Counted from the stretch's first letter, positions 1 to 12,589 are shown. The stretch: DNA of 64,000 bases from Chalara sp. BL73 (GCA_918026815.1 CAKJVC010000162.1:1-64000); one strand, 5' to 3'. Notes: generated from the sequence alone by a model not told the origin. A program made the numbers and translations.

Positions 1-1548
1 GCTTCTTATCCTCGCGCATCTCCAATTTTCCATATCCAACATTAGGGAGAGAAGCTGAGACAACCACCATCTTGCCACCAAGTGGAGATATGAGCTTATG
101 GCCGGCACGAAGAGCAGATCCCATGCAGGATCCAGCATTTTGGTTCTCTTGGAACATTGCAGGTAGAGTCTGAAGGAACTTCTCAACGTTTAACCGACTT
201 TCTGACAGAGTCACTAGAAGATCTGTAGGGATCGGAAGGAATGGTTCGTCCAGATCACTAACAACAAGCATTTGAGTCTCTCCAGATTCTTCAGAATCCT
301 TAGGAACAGCGAAATAATGCAGACTTGCGTCCACAGCCAAGAAGCCTATACGTGTACGTCTATCAGCGTTAGGTATCCGGTCGAGACTGTCATGAATGGT
401 TCTCGCTGCTGTAGCAAGAAGACCAGATGATATGGAAGCAAAGCTAACGTCGAAAAGGAAGAGATATACGAGTGGCTGAGGTGGGCGAACCATGTATTCT
501 TGGGGAGCGACGAATTCCACAACTGCATGATTCAGCTCGGCTCTTGACCATCGATCAACACTCTTTGTGCTGCCGCATCCCAGTCAAAGGCCTGAGGAAC
601 ATCGTTTGTGAGATTGCACATATTACACCTCCATCTATGCCCATGGTCAAGGAAAGTCACATAAGGGTTAATATATGATCGACATCTCCGGCAACGAGAA
701 ATGACCTGGTCTTCGACAATTGGAACTGGATCATCAACATCGTGTAGAGGTATATGGCTGAATGACGAGCGCAAATGGTAGTTTCGACTTTTGAGTAACG
801 AATGTGTAGTTGGAACAGCATTAAGTGTCGAGCGGACATATTTTGGGGGCAATTAGAGTGCTCTGATTGTGTAACGCTGGACTGAAAGACTGTTAGCAGC
901 TTAATCGCGAATATAGTCTCCACAACTCACGTTACTGGGCAAGATAATTGGCGGGGTGGAAGATCTAATTCTGCAACGTTGAAAGGCTGATTGAGCAGGT
1001 CGGTAGGGTATAGTTGATTCAAGACTTGTGGTCTACCAGGAGCTTGCTGAGGCTGGGCAACTGGCGGAGCACCACTCAGTCCCATGTGTCCCATTCCCTG
1101 GGTAATTCCAGCAACTCCACCAGGAGCAGGAGGAGCTTGTCCAGGCCCGGGGTATCCAGCATCGGGTGGTTGATAACCTCCTACCCCAGCACCATACGGC
1201 CCTGGGCTTCCATAATTTCCAGGTTGCCCAGCAACAGTGCGCGCTCTGGTTGAGCGCACCATACTGTGCACCATATTCTTGTTGCGCGGGATATGCGCCG
1301 TATGCGGGATCTTGAGCCCCTAGGTGCTGAAAACCACCGCCGCCTACTGGAGCTTGTGGTTGTGTAAGAGCAGAGTTCCCTCCAAAATCATAAGCTTGTT
1401 GTGCATAGCCCCTCTTTTTCTTCTTTCCTCCTTCAGGTTGCGGTGCTCCAGTGGGAGGAGGAGAGCCAGCAAGAAGTGGCTGGCCTTGCTGGGCATATGG
1501 ATCCGAGGAGTAGCCTTGGGGTGGGTATCCCTCTTGAGGAGCCGCCAT
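1..1548 (-). CDS. SEC24: SEC24, COPII coat cargo-binding subunit (5' part, frame broken)
   Basis: Sec24 pairs with Sec23 in the inner COPII coat and selects cargo at ER exit sites. The start is the ATG at 1546-1548. A Pro/Gln/Gly-rich N-terminus (GGKKKKRGY near residue 40) is followed by the [19 protein letters not shown] block, the zinc finger (CRRC ... CNMC) and the start of the trunk domain ([25 protein letters not shown]). The C-terminal two thirds lie beyond the left edge. One intron is placed at 882..930 (donor GTGAGT, acceptor TTTCAG). The conserved protein can be followed only by changing frame six times between about 1245 and 564. Each change fits loss of one or two bases from a mono- or dinucleotide run (near 1240, 953-956, 845-849, 789-792, 743-749, 564-566). 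From about 560 to 1 the frame is open. Family assignment is firm; whether the lesions are biological or sequence error is not. Confidence 0.9.
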
Positions 1549-1773
1549 AGTCAAATTAGTATTCTTTCTGAACCAGCTTGTGGTTCAGATGTAGAATAAA
1601 GGATATGCGCAGAAGTCGGGGACGTATATGTTTTGAAGACAGCTTGACTTCTGGAATGAGTGAAATATAGCTCTGGAGTGGCCTAGGACGAAAGTGTTAG
1701 CTCAAGGAACACGTTTCCATATACTCTAGGCAGGAAGTAGTTCGAGTTCGTTACCAATAATTGCAAACTAGAA

Positions 1774-2323
1774 TTAGCTAGTGATATGGACACTTCTTCT
1801 CATGACATCAAAGTACGGCGCATTCGAGATCAAATCGCAGTGGTAAAGTGTCCAATGGGCTTCGTATTTCGCTTCTGAATTCACGTTCCTCCCTGTTATC
1901 AATTTAGCGTACTGGGCCTCGTCACGTGAAAGCAAGCCTCCAACTTCAGCTCGCAATTTAGAACCAACTATCACCAACCTGAGTCGAAGATAAATAGTTC
2001 GCTCTGTACATAGTGCTTCGTTCTGCACAGGTCTGATTTGGGCACATATCAAAAACAAGTTCTTACCACATTCACTCGTTCCATTTAACATTCTTCATTA
2101 TGGCTTGGGGATCTTCAAAGCCAACATCACCGCCACCACCCCGCTCAGCCTTGAGGTAAGGCCAATACTTTTCCTCCTCTATCTGCATATCTGGTAAATT
2201 TGCTTTTCTGTCCACCTGCATATTCCATGTAGCAGGATTAATCATGTTCTCTTGCTGCAAACCGTTATAAAGCGCTTTGTGCAGGTTCCGGTTCAACACC
2301 AAGATGCCTAACAACTGAGACAT
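1774..2323 (-). CDS. Unrecognised small protein, two exons
   Basis: I do not recognise this protein. The ATG is at 2321-2323. Exon 1 (2323..2076) encodes a hydrophilic stretch with WNMQVDRKANLPDMQIEEEK and a GGGG run. An intron at 1979..2075 (donor GTGAAT, acceptor CTCAG) joins it to exon 2 (1978..1774), which contains LVIVGSKLRAEVGGLL and AKLITGRN. The spliced length is 453 nt, giving 150 residues in frame. No membrane segment or signal peptide is evident. It is divergent from the membrane-protein gene starting at 2372, with only 48 bp between the two ATGs. That is tight for a shared promoter, so either gene could extend or one could be spurious. The intron model is inference. Confidence 0.4.
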
Positions 2324-2371
2324 GCATTGCACTTCGATCAATTCTCCTGCACTGCACTATGTTCTAATATA

Positions 2372-2698
2372 ATGCTGACAAATATAACTAGCAAGCTTCT
2401 TCCAGTCATTGTCCTTCTAGTTGTTCTTGCAGGCTTTGCGTTTGTAGCCTACCACATCTTCCTCGCCGCCACTCAAATTGGCCATGCCGCCAGCGACAAG
2501 ATGCAATCGAAGAACGTAGTTTTTACAAAGGACGGTGTGAAGGTTGGAGTCAAGGAGATCAAGAACGAGAACTATGTGGATAAAACTCAAGGCATACTGG
2601 TAAAGGCATGGAACCTGAGTTCGTGGCCAGGATATAAGAGCAGGCTCTGGAATAAGGAAGCTCCAGAGCATGGCAAAGTTGAGAGCAGGAAGCCGTAA
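2372..2698 (+). CDS. Small single-pass membrane protein, conserved type
   Basis: The ATG at 2372 opens a 108-residue protein. Residues about 8-31 (LLPVIVLLVVLAGFAFVAYHIFL, given here only as a span of hydrophobic residues) form one transmembrane helix. A basic/polar tail follows with the segments VFTKDGVKVGVKEIK, NYVDKTQGILVKAWNLSSW and YKSRLWNKE. The tail looks like a family I recall as unnamed hypothetical proteins in Pezizomycotina; no function is known to me. A perfect GTAAGT donor overlaps the stop at 2695. Splicing 2695..2754 to an ACAG acceptor would replace the last residue and extend the protein in frame to a stop at 2804-2806 (124 residues). The shorter form is annotated; the longer is equally possible. 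It is divergent from the unknown gene ending at 2323. Confidence 0.65.
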   Translation: MLTNITSKLLPVIVLLVVLAGFAFVAYHIFLAATQIGHAASDKMQSKNVVFTKDGVKVGVKEIKNENYVDKTQGILVKAWNLSSWPGYKSRLWNKEAPEHGKVESRKP

Positions 2699-2806
2699 GT
2701 TTCATTTTTAAGCTGCTGTAGAAAGTTTATTCTCGCAAGCCTGAGTATCTACAGACTCCCAGATAGCTTGCACAAATCGTGCGAGCTGTGTGCTGCGTAT
2801 CACTAG

Positions 2807-3750
2807 TTGTCAAGAACAGGTGGCTGACCCAGGGGTTTTCAGACACTCGAGAGCATCACCTAGCCCGAGCATTGGCAGCAAGACGAAATAACGATGACAC
2901 AATTCATGATACCCAGGCCCTTTTTCTTTTTCTCATACGTTGCTCTTTGATACACCACTGCTCTTCAATACGCTCGAGCTAGCAAATTGTGGCGTAGCAG
3001 TTAGCGAACATGTGGCATTAATTGACCAACCGAGTCGGCCTACTCAGTGCTGGTTCTATTATTTGCCTTCATGAAAAATTGTGTAATTTCTTGACTTTCA
3101 GTATGGCGGGTGATCCAACACTGCAATCAGGGTTTACGGGACATGGCTCTTAGGAGAGGAAAGGCTACGGGGTAATAGGTCTTCACCTAACGTCAGATTT
3201 GAAATCACGGCGGGGTTTTCCTTTGCATGAGGCCAGATAAATGATTACGGAACAGTGAATAGAAGCAAGCGCTGGGGTTTTCCAGGCAATTCCCCGGTTC
3301 CTGAGAACCATCCGCTCGATCCCTCATCCTAAGACGTGATTTGCACTTCCCTTCACGACCTAACCCCGTTCAACCCCCGACCATATTACATGACGTGCAA
3401 TGGGGGAAGCGTTACCACAAAGCCCCTCCCTCGCCCTGTGGAAAGGCTATCCTAGCGCTTAGAGTGCTGCTACTAACACACAGACCGAAGAATTCTCATT
3501 GAATTCCCTTTAAGTACAAACTTTGAAGCAAAAGCTTTCACGAAAAACTTTGGCCATGACAGGCTCTACCTGGCTCCATCCGTCAACCCGATCCAAAAAT
3601 CCCTACCAAAGATAGCCAACCCAGGGCATATCCAAGTTCCCAGATTTCATGAAACTCCCCATCCTAAAGAACACCATTCGCTGCCTAATATACATCCTCG
3701 CTGTAAAAAAATAAAAAATAAAAAGCTATAGCTAGCGGTACACGCATAGT
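2807..3750. other. Intergenic, nothing recognised
   Basis: This stretch separates the 3' ends of the small membrane-protein gene and the Zn2Cys6 gene. No open frame resembles a protein I know. An A-rich run (about 3704-3723) just downstream of the Zn2Cys6 stop probably belongs to that gene's 3' region. Nothing else was seen. Confidence 0.5.
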
Positions 3751-6002
3751 TCAGAGCGCCAGGTAGCTTCCGATCAAGCTCTCTGTGTTTTCTCCGCCGT
3801 AATTAGCGGCTTTCTTCAGCATTATTTTGATTTCCCTCTCCCACTCTTCTTTCTTCATCGCCTCGTCCTGTTGGCTCTGGCTCTGGTTCTGGTCTTGTTG
3901 TGCTTGCCCCGGGCTATGAACATTCGCCAGAGATGCTCGTGGGGTCGTGCTGGCTGGGCTAGCACTGCTTCCTCCGTGACGATTCGGGCTCTGATAGTTC
4001 TGGTGGCTCTGAGACGGAGTTATGGGCTCCGCGAATTTGGAGATTGTGGTTGTGGTGATGGGGACATGGGCTGGGGGTTTTGTGGATGAGGCCCTTTGGT
4101 GTGGTTTTGTACCGAGCGGCATGTGGCCCATGAGGTCGCGGCGCACGATCATGGAGGGGAGGCGGAGGAGGAACTGTTTCCGTTAGTCGGTTGGGCTCTT
4201 TCTTGCCACACGGGTAGAAGAAAGAAGGTGGCAACGTGATGGAGACTTACGCTTCCAATGACTCTGGCCTGATTTAAGCCCATCACGTCTGCAATGAGGT
4301 TCATGCGTCCCCGAATCCACAATCTCTGGTTGTCCGTCGCGTAGTCACTTGATGTAACACAGAGAAGGGGCCAAATGCAGTAAAATCCACCCAAGGCCTT
4401 CGAGCTCGTTACATTGTCCGTCCCAGACGCAAACCCACTCAGATCACCTGGTTTCAGGGCACCGTTCTCATCGATACGCCACCCAAGATGATAAGGTATA
4501 GATGCCAGGATATCGACTACCATGTCTGCGCCGACCCTAGAGCAGTAGGTATATTCTGGCATCGTCCTATAGTCAACCGGATAGCCAACCCACGCTGCAC
4601 ATCTAATAATTAATCCTACAAGAAATAACCGCGACACTCTCGCCTGATTCCAAACATGCGCAATAAGTAAATCACTATAGATATCCACGCGTCCAGGACA
4701 AACTTCCGCTTTCAACAAATCACCACCAGGTACGTGATCTACCCACGCCACGGTCTTGTACCGCCATTCTTCTGGCAGCGTTTCTTCCCAGGCTACGAAC
4801 TCGTGATCCATGGCTTGGCAGCGCTTCATGATTTGTAGAACACGCTCAAAGTTCTCGGACGTCCTGGGAGAGGCGGCCAAGAGAGTGTTCACTTCATAGC
4901 GAGACTCAGCGAGACGGAGCATGATTCTTGTTACTGTTATGCCAGGTCCGTCCCTTGTGACGTCTTGGCCGGGTATCCACCATTCGACACTAGCTTGGGG
5001 GGGTTTGGAGTGGGACATGCAGTTTATGAGCTGAGACTGTAAGTGATGCTGTAAAATAATAGACCAGGCCTAGCTCACCATTTGTTGACGAACCGATAAG
5101 AAAAGTGCTAGCCCCGTCTTCGTCCTTAACTGTTTCCTTCCCCTCATCTTAGTGAGTTGCGCTGCTCCATCAATATGTGAGGCCCCATGCCATCACATTA
5201 GATTTCTCTGCTGTGATGCTCTGATTTTGTTAGTGGAGATCGGATAGATAGGGTTTTGCACAAACCTCGAAGAATCCCAATAATATGATAGAAGCAAGCG
5301 TAGCATCTGTCTTCTGTTGCGCCGGGTTCTGAAGTGCTATATTGACTGCCTTTAATGCTCTGCCATACTGACTGAAAGCTTGTAGCATCAAGCCACTACC
5401 CCGAGCGCTTGGTCGATTAGCCAGGGCTGCCAGAGCAACAGCGGAAAATGCAATCGATATATGTGAGTCCGGCTTCTCTGTCTTGATGATCGGTACCAGG
5501 AAGTCGAAAGAACCACGCGATGACGCGTCTCGAGGCATCCGGACAAAATTCGAGATGAAGAAACAAGGTGCCTGGTCCTCGGTGGGTACGGCTAGATAGC
5601 CAGGTAAACCGTCTCGGGAGTCATAGGTTGAGATGATCAAGGACTTTGGGTCATCTTGTTCTTCTTCTTCATCTAGGCTATCGAGAAAGAGCTCTTTGGA
5701 ATGGGTAGCACCAAACTCCTTGAATTGAACGCCTCGTCTTGCTCGGCGCTCGGTAGCTTTGGTCTCATTGCGAAAGACAATGTCGAAATCGTCTTTATAC
5801 CCTGGACATTGCCGCCGTGACTTCTTACATTGATTACAGGTAGGCTTTGTCTCATCACACTAAGTGGAAACCCGTAATTAGCTACTTGGTCTGCATACCC
5901 TGGGAATATAAATACAATAAGATCTGTAAAATGGTGGAATACCTTGATCCTTCGGGTTCTGCACATCTGGCAGCCCCGGGATGGTTTACCACAATATACC
6001 AT
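3751..6002 (-). CDS. Zn2Cys6 fungal-type transcription factor (one apparent frameshift)
   Basis: This is a sequence-specific nuclear regulator of the Gal4 class. The ATG at 6000-6002 starts MVYCGKPSRGCQMCRTRRIK. After an intron (5860..5942) the motif continues with CDETKPTCNQCKKSRRQC, giving all six zinc-binding cysteines. A helical fungal-TF middle region follows, with an acidic EEEEQDD patch, then a Ser/Gln-rich C-terminus (QAQQDQNQSQSQQ). The other introns are 5221..5265, 5037..5078 (42 nt) and 4174..4250. Exon lengths total 2005 nt, one too many. In the exon 5220..5079 the expected W-G-x-H-I-D-G-A run changes frame at about 5179-5187 (a GG/CCCC run); one extra base, or two missing bases, explains it. 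Corrected length would be about 667 residues. The gene may be a recent pseudogene or carry a sequence error. Its target genes cannot be inferred; no pathway genes sit next to it. Confidence 0.85.
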
Positions 6003-8288
6003 CGTGGCCCAGAGGTCCCGGTAGTGGTATAAGCGCGCTTATTCTCGAAGGCGTACCCAAAGGGTATGAAACCGGTAGACAGCCGGTTACACAGAGACGC
6101 AATAATATTTAACCTATCAAAAGGTCGGAAGTGATACCGAGAAACGAGTAGTTCAGGTCCCATAAAGCTACAGCCTATGAGCAGAATGCTCTTCTACATG
6201 AAATCCCTTTGAGGCAACGACGGAATGTGGGAATTCTGCGTGGTGCACGCGATTTGTGGTTGTGCCTTGTTGTCTTTCCGCGACGCACCAGTACATTTGT
6301 ACGCAGGGAGAAGTCCCATGCGTAATCTGTTCTTCCGTTGGTAGTAGTCTCGGAGGTGTAAAATCTTCAAACTGGTAGGAAAAGCAAATACCAGATGAAC
6401 AGTTTCTTATAGAGGGTCAACGAGGATGTGAAGTAATGGCAGGAAGAAACAATTTAGGATAATGACTTGGGATGTCGCAGCAAGCACGATAGTGCGGCTA
6501 GGATGAAGATCTTTTCCTTGTCCAGGATTCAAAAGATTCAGTAACTTTGTACAGGGCGAACAATCCAATTGCAATAAAGTACAAAACGAAAAGAAGCAGG
6601 TGAAGCAGGGACCATTTTGCATGCAAGCTGCGGTCCGGGTGTCTGTGGTTTATCCCCGCCCGGTTTGACTAGGCTCGCTAGGGGGCCTGGGTCGGCGCCT
6701 TTTTGAGGGGGTGGAAACAATGCGCCAGATGGTTGTTTGCATTTAGTGCAGGAGGGTTCTCCTCATCCATCTCATTGGTCTGTCTGGAAGCAAAGGACCG
6801 GAGAGATATGGAGGGCCATCATCCTTGGAAATGCACATCAAATGGGCATAACTTCAGTGTGTTGTCCTTCTTCCCCAGTAAAGCGGTTGTCAACACCTGC
6901 CCATTCAAGCGTGCAACCAATGAAGGTGGCGAAACAAAGGAATGAATTGTATTTATCAAACTACAGTACGGTACACTAAGTTGGATATATCGGCAGGACT
7001 CAAGCATACAGGGGCTTGGAGAGAGGCTCCTTTTCTCAAGAAACCAAAAAAGGTCTAGCGTAGCTTGGCAAAGGCGGAAGGCTCCAAGTCTGGTATCGAA
7101 ACTGACGATTGCTGCTTGGGCAGGTCGAAAAAGACGAAAAGGCACAGATACTTAAATTGCATACGAGATAGATGACAGGAAACAATAAAATGCCTACGTG
7201 CATCATCTGCTACACCACCTTGGAGGAGGAGGAGGAGGTCAGTGAAGCAGGTTTGAGCTAAGCATTTTCAGCAGTTTTGGGGGGCACTGCCGTACATAGG
7301 TGTAGGTGCCGTAACATGGGAGATGTGTCGCTGAAATAGAAAACGAGACGTTTCGTGGCATCATATGTATGCGTATCTCGCGGCATCTCACCTATTACAA
7401 TAAGTGTTTCTTCCAGGCGATAAATCTTTCGGATGATGCTTAGAATAGGAACTTCCATACCGGACAATCAATGTGCTTCCTACATGTGAGCGCCTCCGTG
7501 GAGAAATTCGCTTCTCCTTTCCCCAGCATACTGCGCCCGATCCCTGGCCGCATCATACCACCCACTACCGTACCATTCGCCGCCTCTAACTCAGTAGCTT
7601 CCCCGATTCTTAGAACCCGAGATCTCACATCTGGGCCCAGCTTCCGGGGCCTAGAGATCCCCTGATGCAACCTCAACTCTTAGTCATATCTGCATAACAC
7701 ACTTGTCTGCCGAAAGAGGTTTTGCTTTCAATTGAAGTCGATACCGCTGTCCGATGTCCAGATTAAAGAAGCAGTCATATCATGGAGGCAAGTGATCAAC
7801 GACGACTACTGCCATTGTTGTCTGTGGAGCGAAGAAATATCTTTCCACTCGTGTAAGCAAAGTTGAGCGTTAACCCCTCACCAACAAACAAAATAAGACA
7901 CAACACAAACTCGACGCACTTTGAATTGTTCACTCAGTGTTGAAGTCATTCATAGGAAAACGGCATATTTTAGGAATCATGTATTTTCGTGTTGCTCTCT
8001 CGAGATCTGTGAATCCATGCAAAGTACTTCTGGCCTGGCGTCTAGGGATATGTGCCAATACCAGTTGACGCCTCATTCCACATTTCAAATGCTCTTTTTT
8101 ATTTGCTCCCCTTGTGTCCATTACCTGCAACCAAATCCATGCTCTTTTACAAATGAATACTCTAATATATCGTGAGACCCGACCAATAATCCTACCAACA
8201 TAAACTATTGCTCATTGAACACTATATAAACGAATGCTGGTTAGCACTGTTTGATTCTCATGGGGAGTGAGAAGTTGCAAGTAAAACT
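6003..8288. other. Intergenic between Zn2Cys6 gene and MSN5
   Basis: About 2.3 kb lies between the start of the Zn2Cys6 gene and the end of MSN5, so it includes the former's promoter. Short open frames here have no recognisable motifs and overlap on both strands. A small GGA repeat sits at 7222-7236. No RNA gene was recognised. Confidence 0.5.
7222..7236. repeat. (GGA)5 microsatellite
   Basis: Five uninterrupted GGA units in non-coding DNA, followed by a partial unit. Confidence 0.8.
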
Positions 8289-11200
8289 CTAGTCGGCAAA
8301 GCTTTGGCCATAAATACACTTACTTCCAGATACACCCTCCAAATTTGGGCTTGCTCGTCTATTATCCATTTTGGGGGCGGACTCTTTCATAAACTCTTGT
8401 TGCATCTTACTCCGTTCTTTTCTAACCACTGAAACAGGTTTCGTGATACGGCCCTGCTCGCTGATACTAACACCCTTAATATCACGAAGCAGGTCCAGCA
8501 CTAGCGCTCTCTGTTGTCTTTGCTGCACCCCTTGACGCATGACGTAGTCTATACACTTATCGACAGATGCCGGTTGGATTCCAGGCAGACTGAGGAGAAT
8601 CTGCTTCGGAGTATCGGTGAGGGATGAATAGTATACGAGTATTGATGCGATGAGCTGAGCAAGATCCTTTTGAACATCAACAAAGTAGTCTTCGTTGAGC
8701 GAAGATATGCAAGCCTTCAACACATCTGTGCTGATGAACTCGCGAATAGTGGAGGAAAGTGGCGAATCCTGAATTACGGCAAAATCAGGAACGATGGAAC
8801 GAAACACGCGAAGGACAACTCCACAGCAGCGACCATCTCGCATACGGATGGCATGTGTGCAGAAAAGTAACAGTGGCTCCAGTATAGTCGAGGAAGTGAG
8901 GCAAAACTTGCGCATTGAAGGATAGGCCGAGGCAGGGTTACTATCTCCAACATAAGTAGACGCATCTTTAGCAGTCTCTGACTTCACTGGAGTATCTGTT
9001 GGCGTTAGCCTAGCCTAATGAAATACAACCAAGGCGATATTTACTTAGTCTCGCTGGGTCTAGTAAACCACCGATCATCATTACAGCGGTATGGGTCAAC
9101 TGTCTCAAGATGCTCTCTTCCTTCATTTCTTCTGTCAAATTATCGCTCTCAGTCGCGGCTATTTGCTTATGAGTCAACTTTTCCCATTCGGAGCTACATT
9201 TAGCATCCATCTGAGCGAAACAAGTCGCTAGGATGGGAGGGATGAAATGGCTTCGAAGTTCCACTGGACAGTCATCAACTAGCAGGCGCACAACATTCAG
9301 GAGGGATATCAACTGGTGAGATGACAAGCAATGTGCATCGGCAAAGAGCGCATGTGCAAGTGGCCCAGGGAGCTCATTGAAGCCGTAGAAGTCGACATCT
9401 AGCTTGCTCATACACCACAAGATAGAGTAACAAGCTTCTCGAACGGTTCGAACTGCACCTCTAATCGAGGATGCAAAGCCTTCTAACGTATGCTTTGTAC
9501 CAGTGACACGTGCATAGAAGTCATCCTTACTGCCTTCCGATATGCCTGCTTGCCAAAATCGATCTGTTAAGATACGAGTGACAGTTGAACGCATCTCTGA
9601 TGGCAGACCGGTCCAGTTGTCTGGATTATGGAATGCGTGTGCATGGCTAGATCGTCAGATTGAATTCCATAGCATCGGAGGGATACTGATACAAACCTCA
9701 AAAATTTCAGTAGGTTCGGAAGAATGATAGGTAAAGAATCACGCCATAACTCGCATGATACCTTGTAGGTGAGTGAGTCTTTGTCAATCTTGTCAGTTGA
9801 GCAACCCAAAAAAGACTTAGTTGTTCGTAGCGGTAAAGCCTGAATTTCAGTTAGCTAGCGATCGTCTTACGCAATTGTCCGTTGTAAAGCCTACCTTGAC
9901 TCGTTCATCAAGTTCTTTTTGTATTGCTTGACCCTCTTCGTCAAGCTGATATAGACCCCAGTCCTTGATTTCATGTACGCGCCGAGTTACAAGATAATCC
10001 CTAATCCGGCTTAACCCTAGGAGATTGCAAAAGCTCCCGAAAGATGAAACAGCTTCATCCAATTCACGATTTTGCCATAATTGCTGCACTGGGATGACAA
10101 AATCTCGGAGCTTTTGGAGTCTCCCGTCTGGATCAATCTTGCTAGCTCGGTGACTAAACTATGTCAGTCGTGATATTTGAGTAATAAAAGAAGTGATGAA
10201 ATCCTACATAATTGTGAACAGAAAGGTTCTATAGGAGACCTGCTTTTTTGCATCGAGTGTACCCGAAGAAACAATCTCCTGAACTTTTTGTTCGAGTTGG
10301 GGATACACTTCCTGTGCGAATCATAAGCCCTGATCATGATCTAGGTAAGGTACCATACCAGTAGCTGGTCCGGCATTTTGACAGCCAGCCGTTGTAGCTC
10401 ATACATGTTATCAGCCTGTAGCTCTTTCACAGCTTCCGAATATGCAGCGTGTTCCGGATGCTCTATGGGTTGACTGATTAGGATATGCTCAAGTACTTTG
10501 AGCATAAAATCTGCCTTCCTATCAAGCGCTGAGGTTGAAAGTGCAACCGCAAGTTGCAGGATTCTTTTCCTAATAATAGGGTCCTAACCCAATTACATTA
10601 ATAAGTGTGAGCACCCTAGCAATTTTCTATTCTCACCTCGAACTTCATTTCCAGTAGCCTTTGGCACCAAACTTCAAGATTATTCTCCACCGATACTCTC
10701 TCTTGTTCCTAAAATTGCATTAGACTTTGATAACTATATAGAAACAGGGAGTTTACATCTTGCTGAGGCTTACTTCCATGACCTGCCCGCCACTTTATAT
10801 AGCCTTTCAACGCAGCTTCTACCACGGTAAAGTCAGAGTCTACACGTAAAACAGCAATAGAGACTTTCGAGTATGTCGCAACTATGATTATTAGTTAGTG
10901 CTGTTCGACTATTTCAAGTATCCACACACCATTGAAAGAAGGCTGGCCATCGTATATGTGTTCTAAAGAGTGATTCACTTGAGACAAGATATGGTAGATG
11001 GCTTCGGATTGCTTTTGACGAACGATGAGCTCGATTATTTGTACTGAATATCTTCGATAATTGCCCAAAAAGGCGTGCCTCTCGGGTATCGTGTCGATAT
11101 CTTCAAGTAGGAAGGTCAGAGACGGATCATCGTAATCTTCTGGTAGACTTTCGTAACGAATGAGCCTTGAACTGCAGAGCTCAAGGAGAGGAGCAATCAG

Positions 11201-12589
11201 GGGATTAATGGTAGGAGAACCGGCAATAGTTTCAGAACGCAGCAATCGTGTCCAGGTCACAAGGACGGGTATCGAAATCACAAAACTTTGACTCTGAGCA
11301 ATGCTAAGGAAAAGATTCAAAAGATTAGATAGATCGCAGTCTTCGGGAATGGCCGATATTTTCTGTTCGATAAAATTTCCCAGGTTCGACATCATCTATG
11401 AGATATTAACTTTAATAATAAGAATTGTACAATCAAGGGACAAACCTCAGAAAACTTTTTGGCGAAAAGATATTTCTCATCGTCAATATTGCTAGGATCA
11501 ACGACAGACCATTCGAATAGCTTTCGAAGCAGGTCAACCATTTGGCTAGTGTACATAGGGCACACTAATGACAAGAACTCCTCATCTGAGAACTGTAACC
11601 GAGAGTAGAGGGCATGAAGGGACTCGACGGAAGCCTGGCAAAAAATTAACTACTAAAACAGTACCAACCAAGCTCAGCAGTAGTGGAAGATGACTTACTA
11701 ACTGGACAGTGACATTTGGTGCTGCAAGACTAGTGCACATATGTTGAACGCATGAGGCACTGGCAATCGCCCGAGGTATTGCCCATGGCATTACAGACTT
11801 ATAGACAGCAAGTGTTTTTACAGCACAGCTCTGATACTGCGGATTTTGAGAGCTACCTTCACCGAGGCACTGGTTCAAGAGCTCACCTAGCCTTACTAAC
11901 CAGCCCTCTTCGCCATACCTTACACTTGTGCCAATTTGACGATTGGGAAATGCTTCCGCAAGAACTATTGCTGGCGTGAATATCTCTACACAAGCTTTGC
12001 TCAAGGCACCCTCTCGAAGAATGGCAACGGTATCATCCCCATTGAAAACCTCATCGGAGAGGGTTTCTAGGACGAAGAGCACAAATTCCTTATGAACTAT
12101 CGAGCTTGGCAGATCCCAGAATCTTACCAAAAGCTCATCCATATCAAGCCATTCAGCAGCCCAGCTCCGCTTTGCTATCTCAACCCATAATTGTGCCGTC
12201 TTGTTCCGCAAGTACAAAGGATCCTCTGGCAGGATACCCTCTGAGAGTTGTAAGACCCAATTCCGTAAAGCAGCTGCTTGCGCCTCAGAATACTCTGCCC
12301 ATTTATGCCTTATTGCGTGCTCGAGGAGGGATAGCGCATAGTGGCGTACAACCGGTTGTTGATTCTTGTCAGAGGCCAGTGTAAAGCCATGGTAAGGTGC
12401 CTCGTCATCTGCTTTGACCTTCTCGAGAAACTCGGATGCTTCTCGCCGAGACTCATTGGATGAGTATGGGCTATGCACAAGCTCTAGGGCCTGTTGAATT
12501 CGAGGCAGAAAAGTCGAGTTACTGCCAGTATGTTGGTGGCCAGGGCCTGCCTCCACGTAGGTCATTTGGCCATTCGTGGAGCCGTTCAT
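8289..12589 (-). CDS. MSN5: Msn5 / exportin-5 family karyopherin
   Basis: This is a beta-karyopherin that exports proteins (in yeast mainly phosphoproteins) and, in animals, pre-miRNA, through nuclear pores in a Ran-GTP dependent way. The N-terminus has the family block EAPYHGFTLASDK, then VRHYALSLLEHAI, LYLRNKTAQLWVEIAKRSW and SIVHKEFVLFVLETLSDEVF. The C-terminus ends in repeat helices and a basic tail. The ATG at 12589 is chosen because no ATG lies further upstream in frame. Eleven exons are read: 12589..11699, 11634..11446, 11395..10930, 10881..10757, 10708..10637, 10583..10359, 10311..10208, 10153..9895, 9839..9697, 9646..9045 and 8995..8289. They sum to 3783 nt (1260 residues), close to yeast Msn5. 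All ten introns are 47-64 nt. The gene appears intact. In filamentous fungi the orthologue is called KapJ. Confidence 0.9.
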
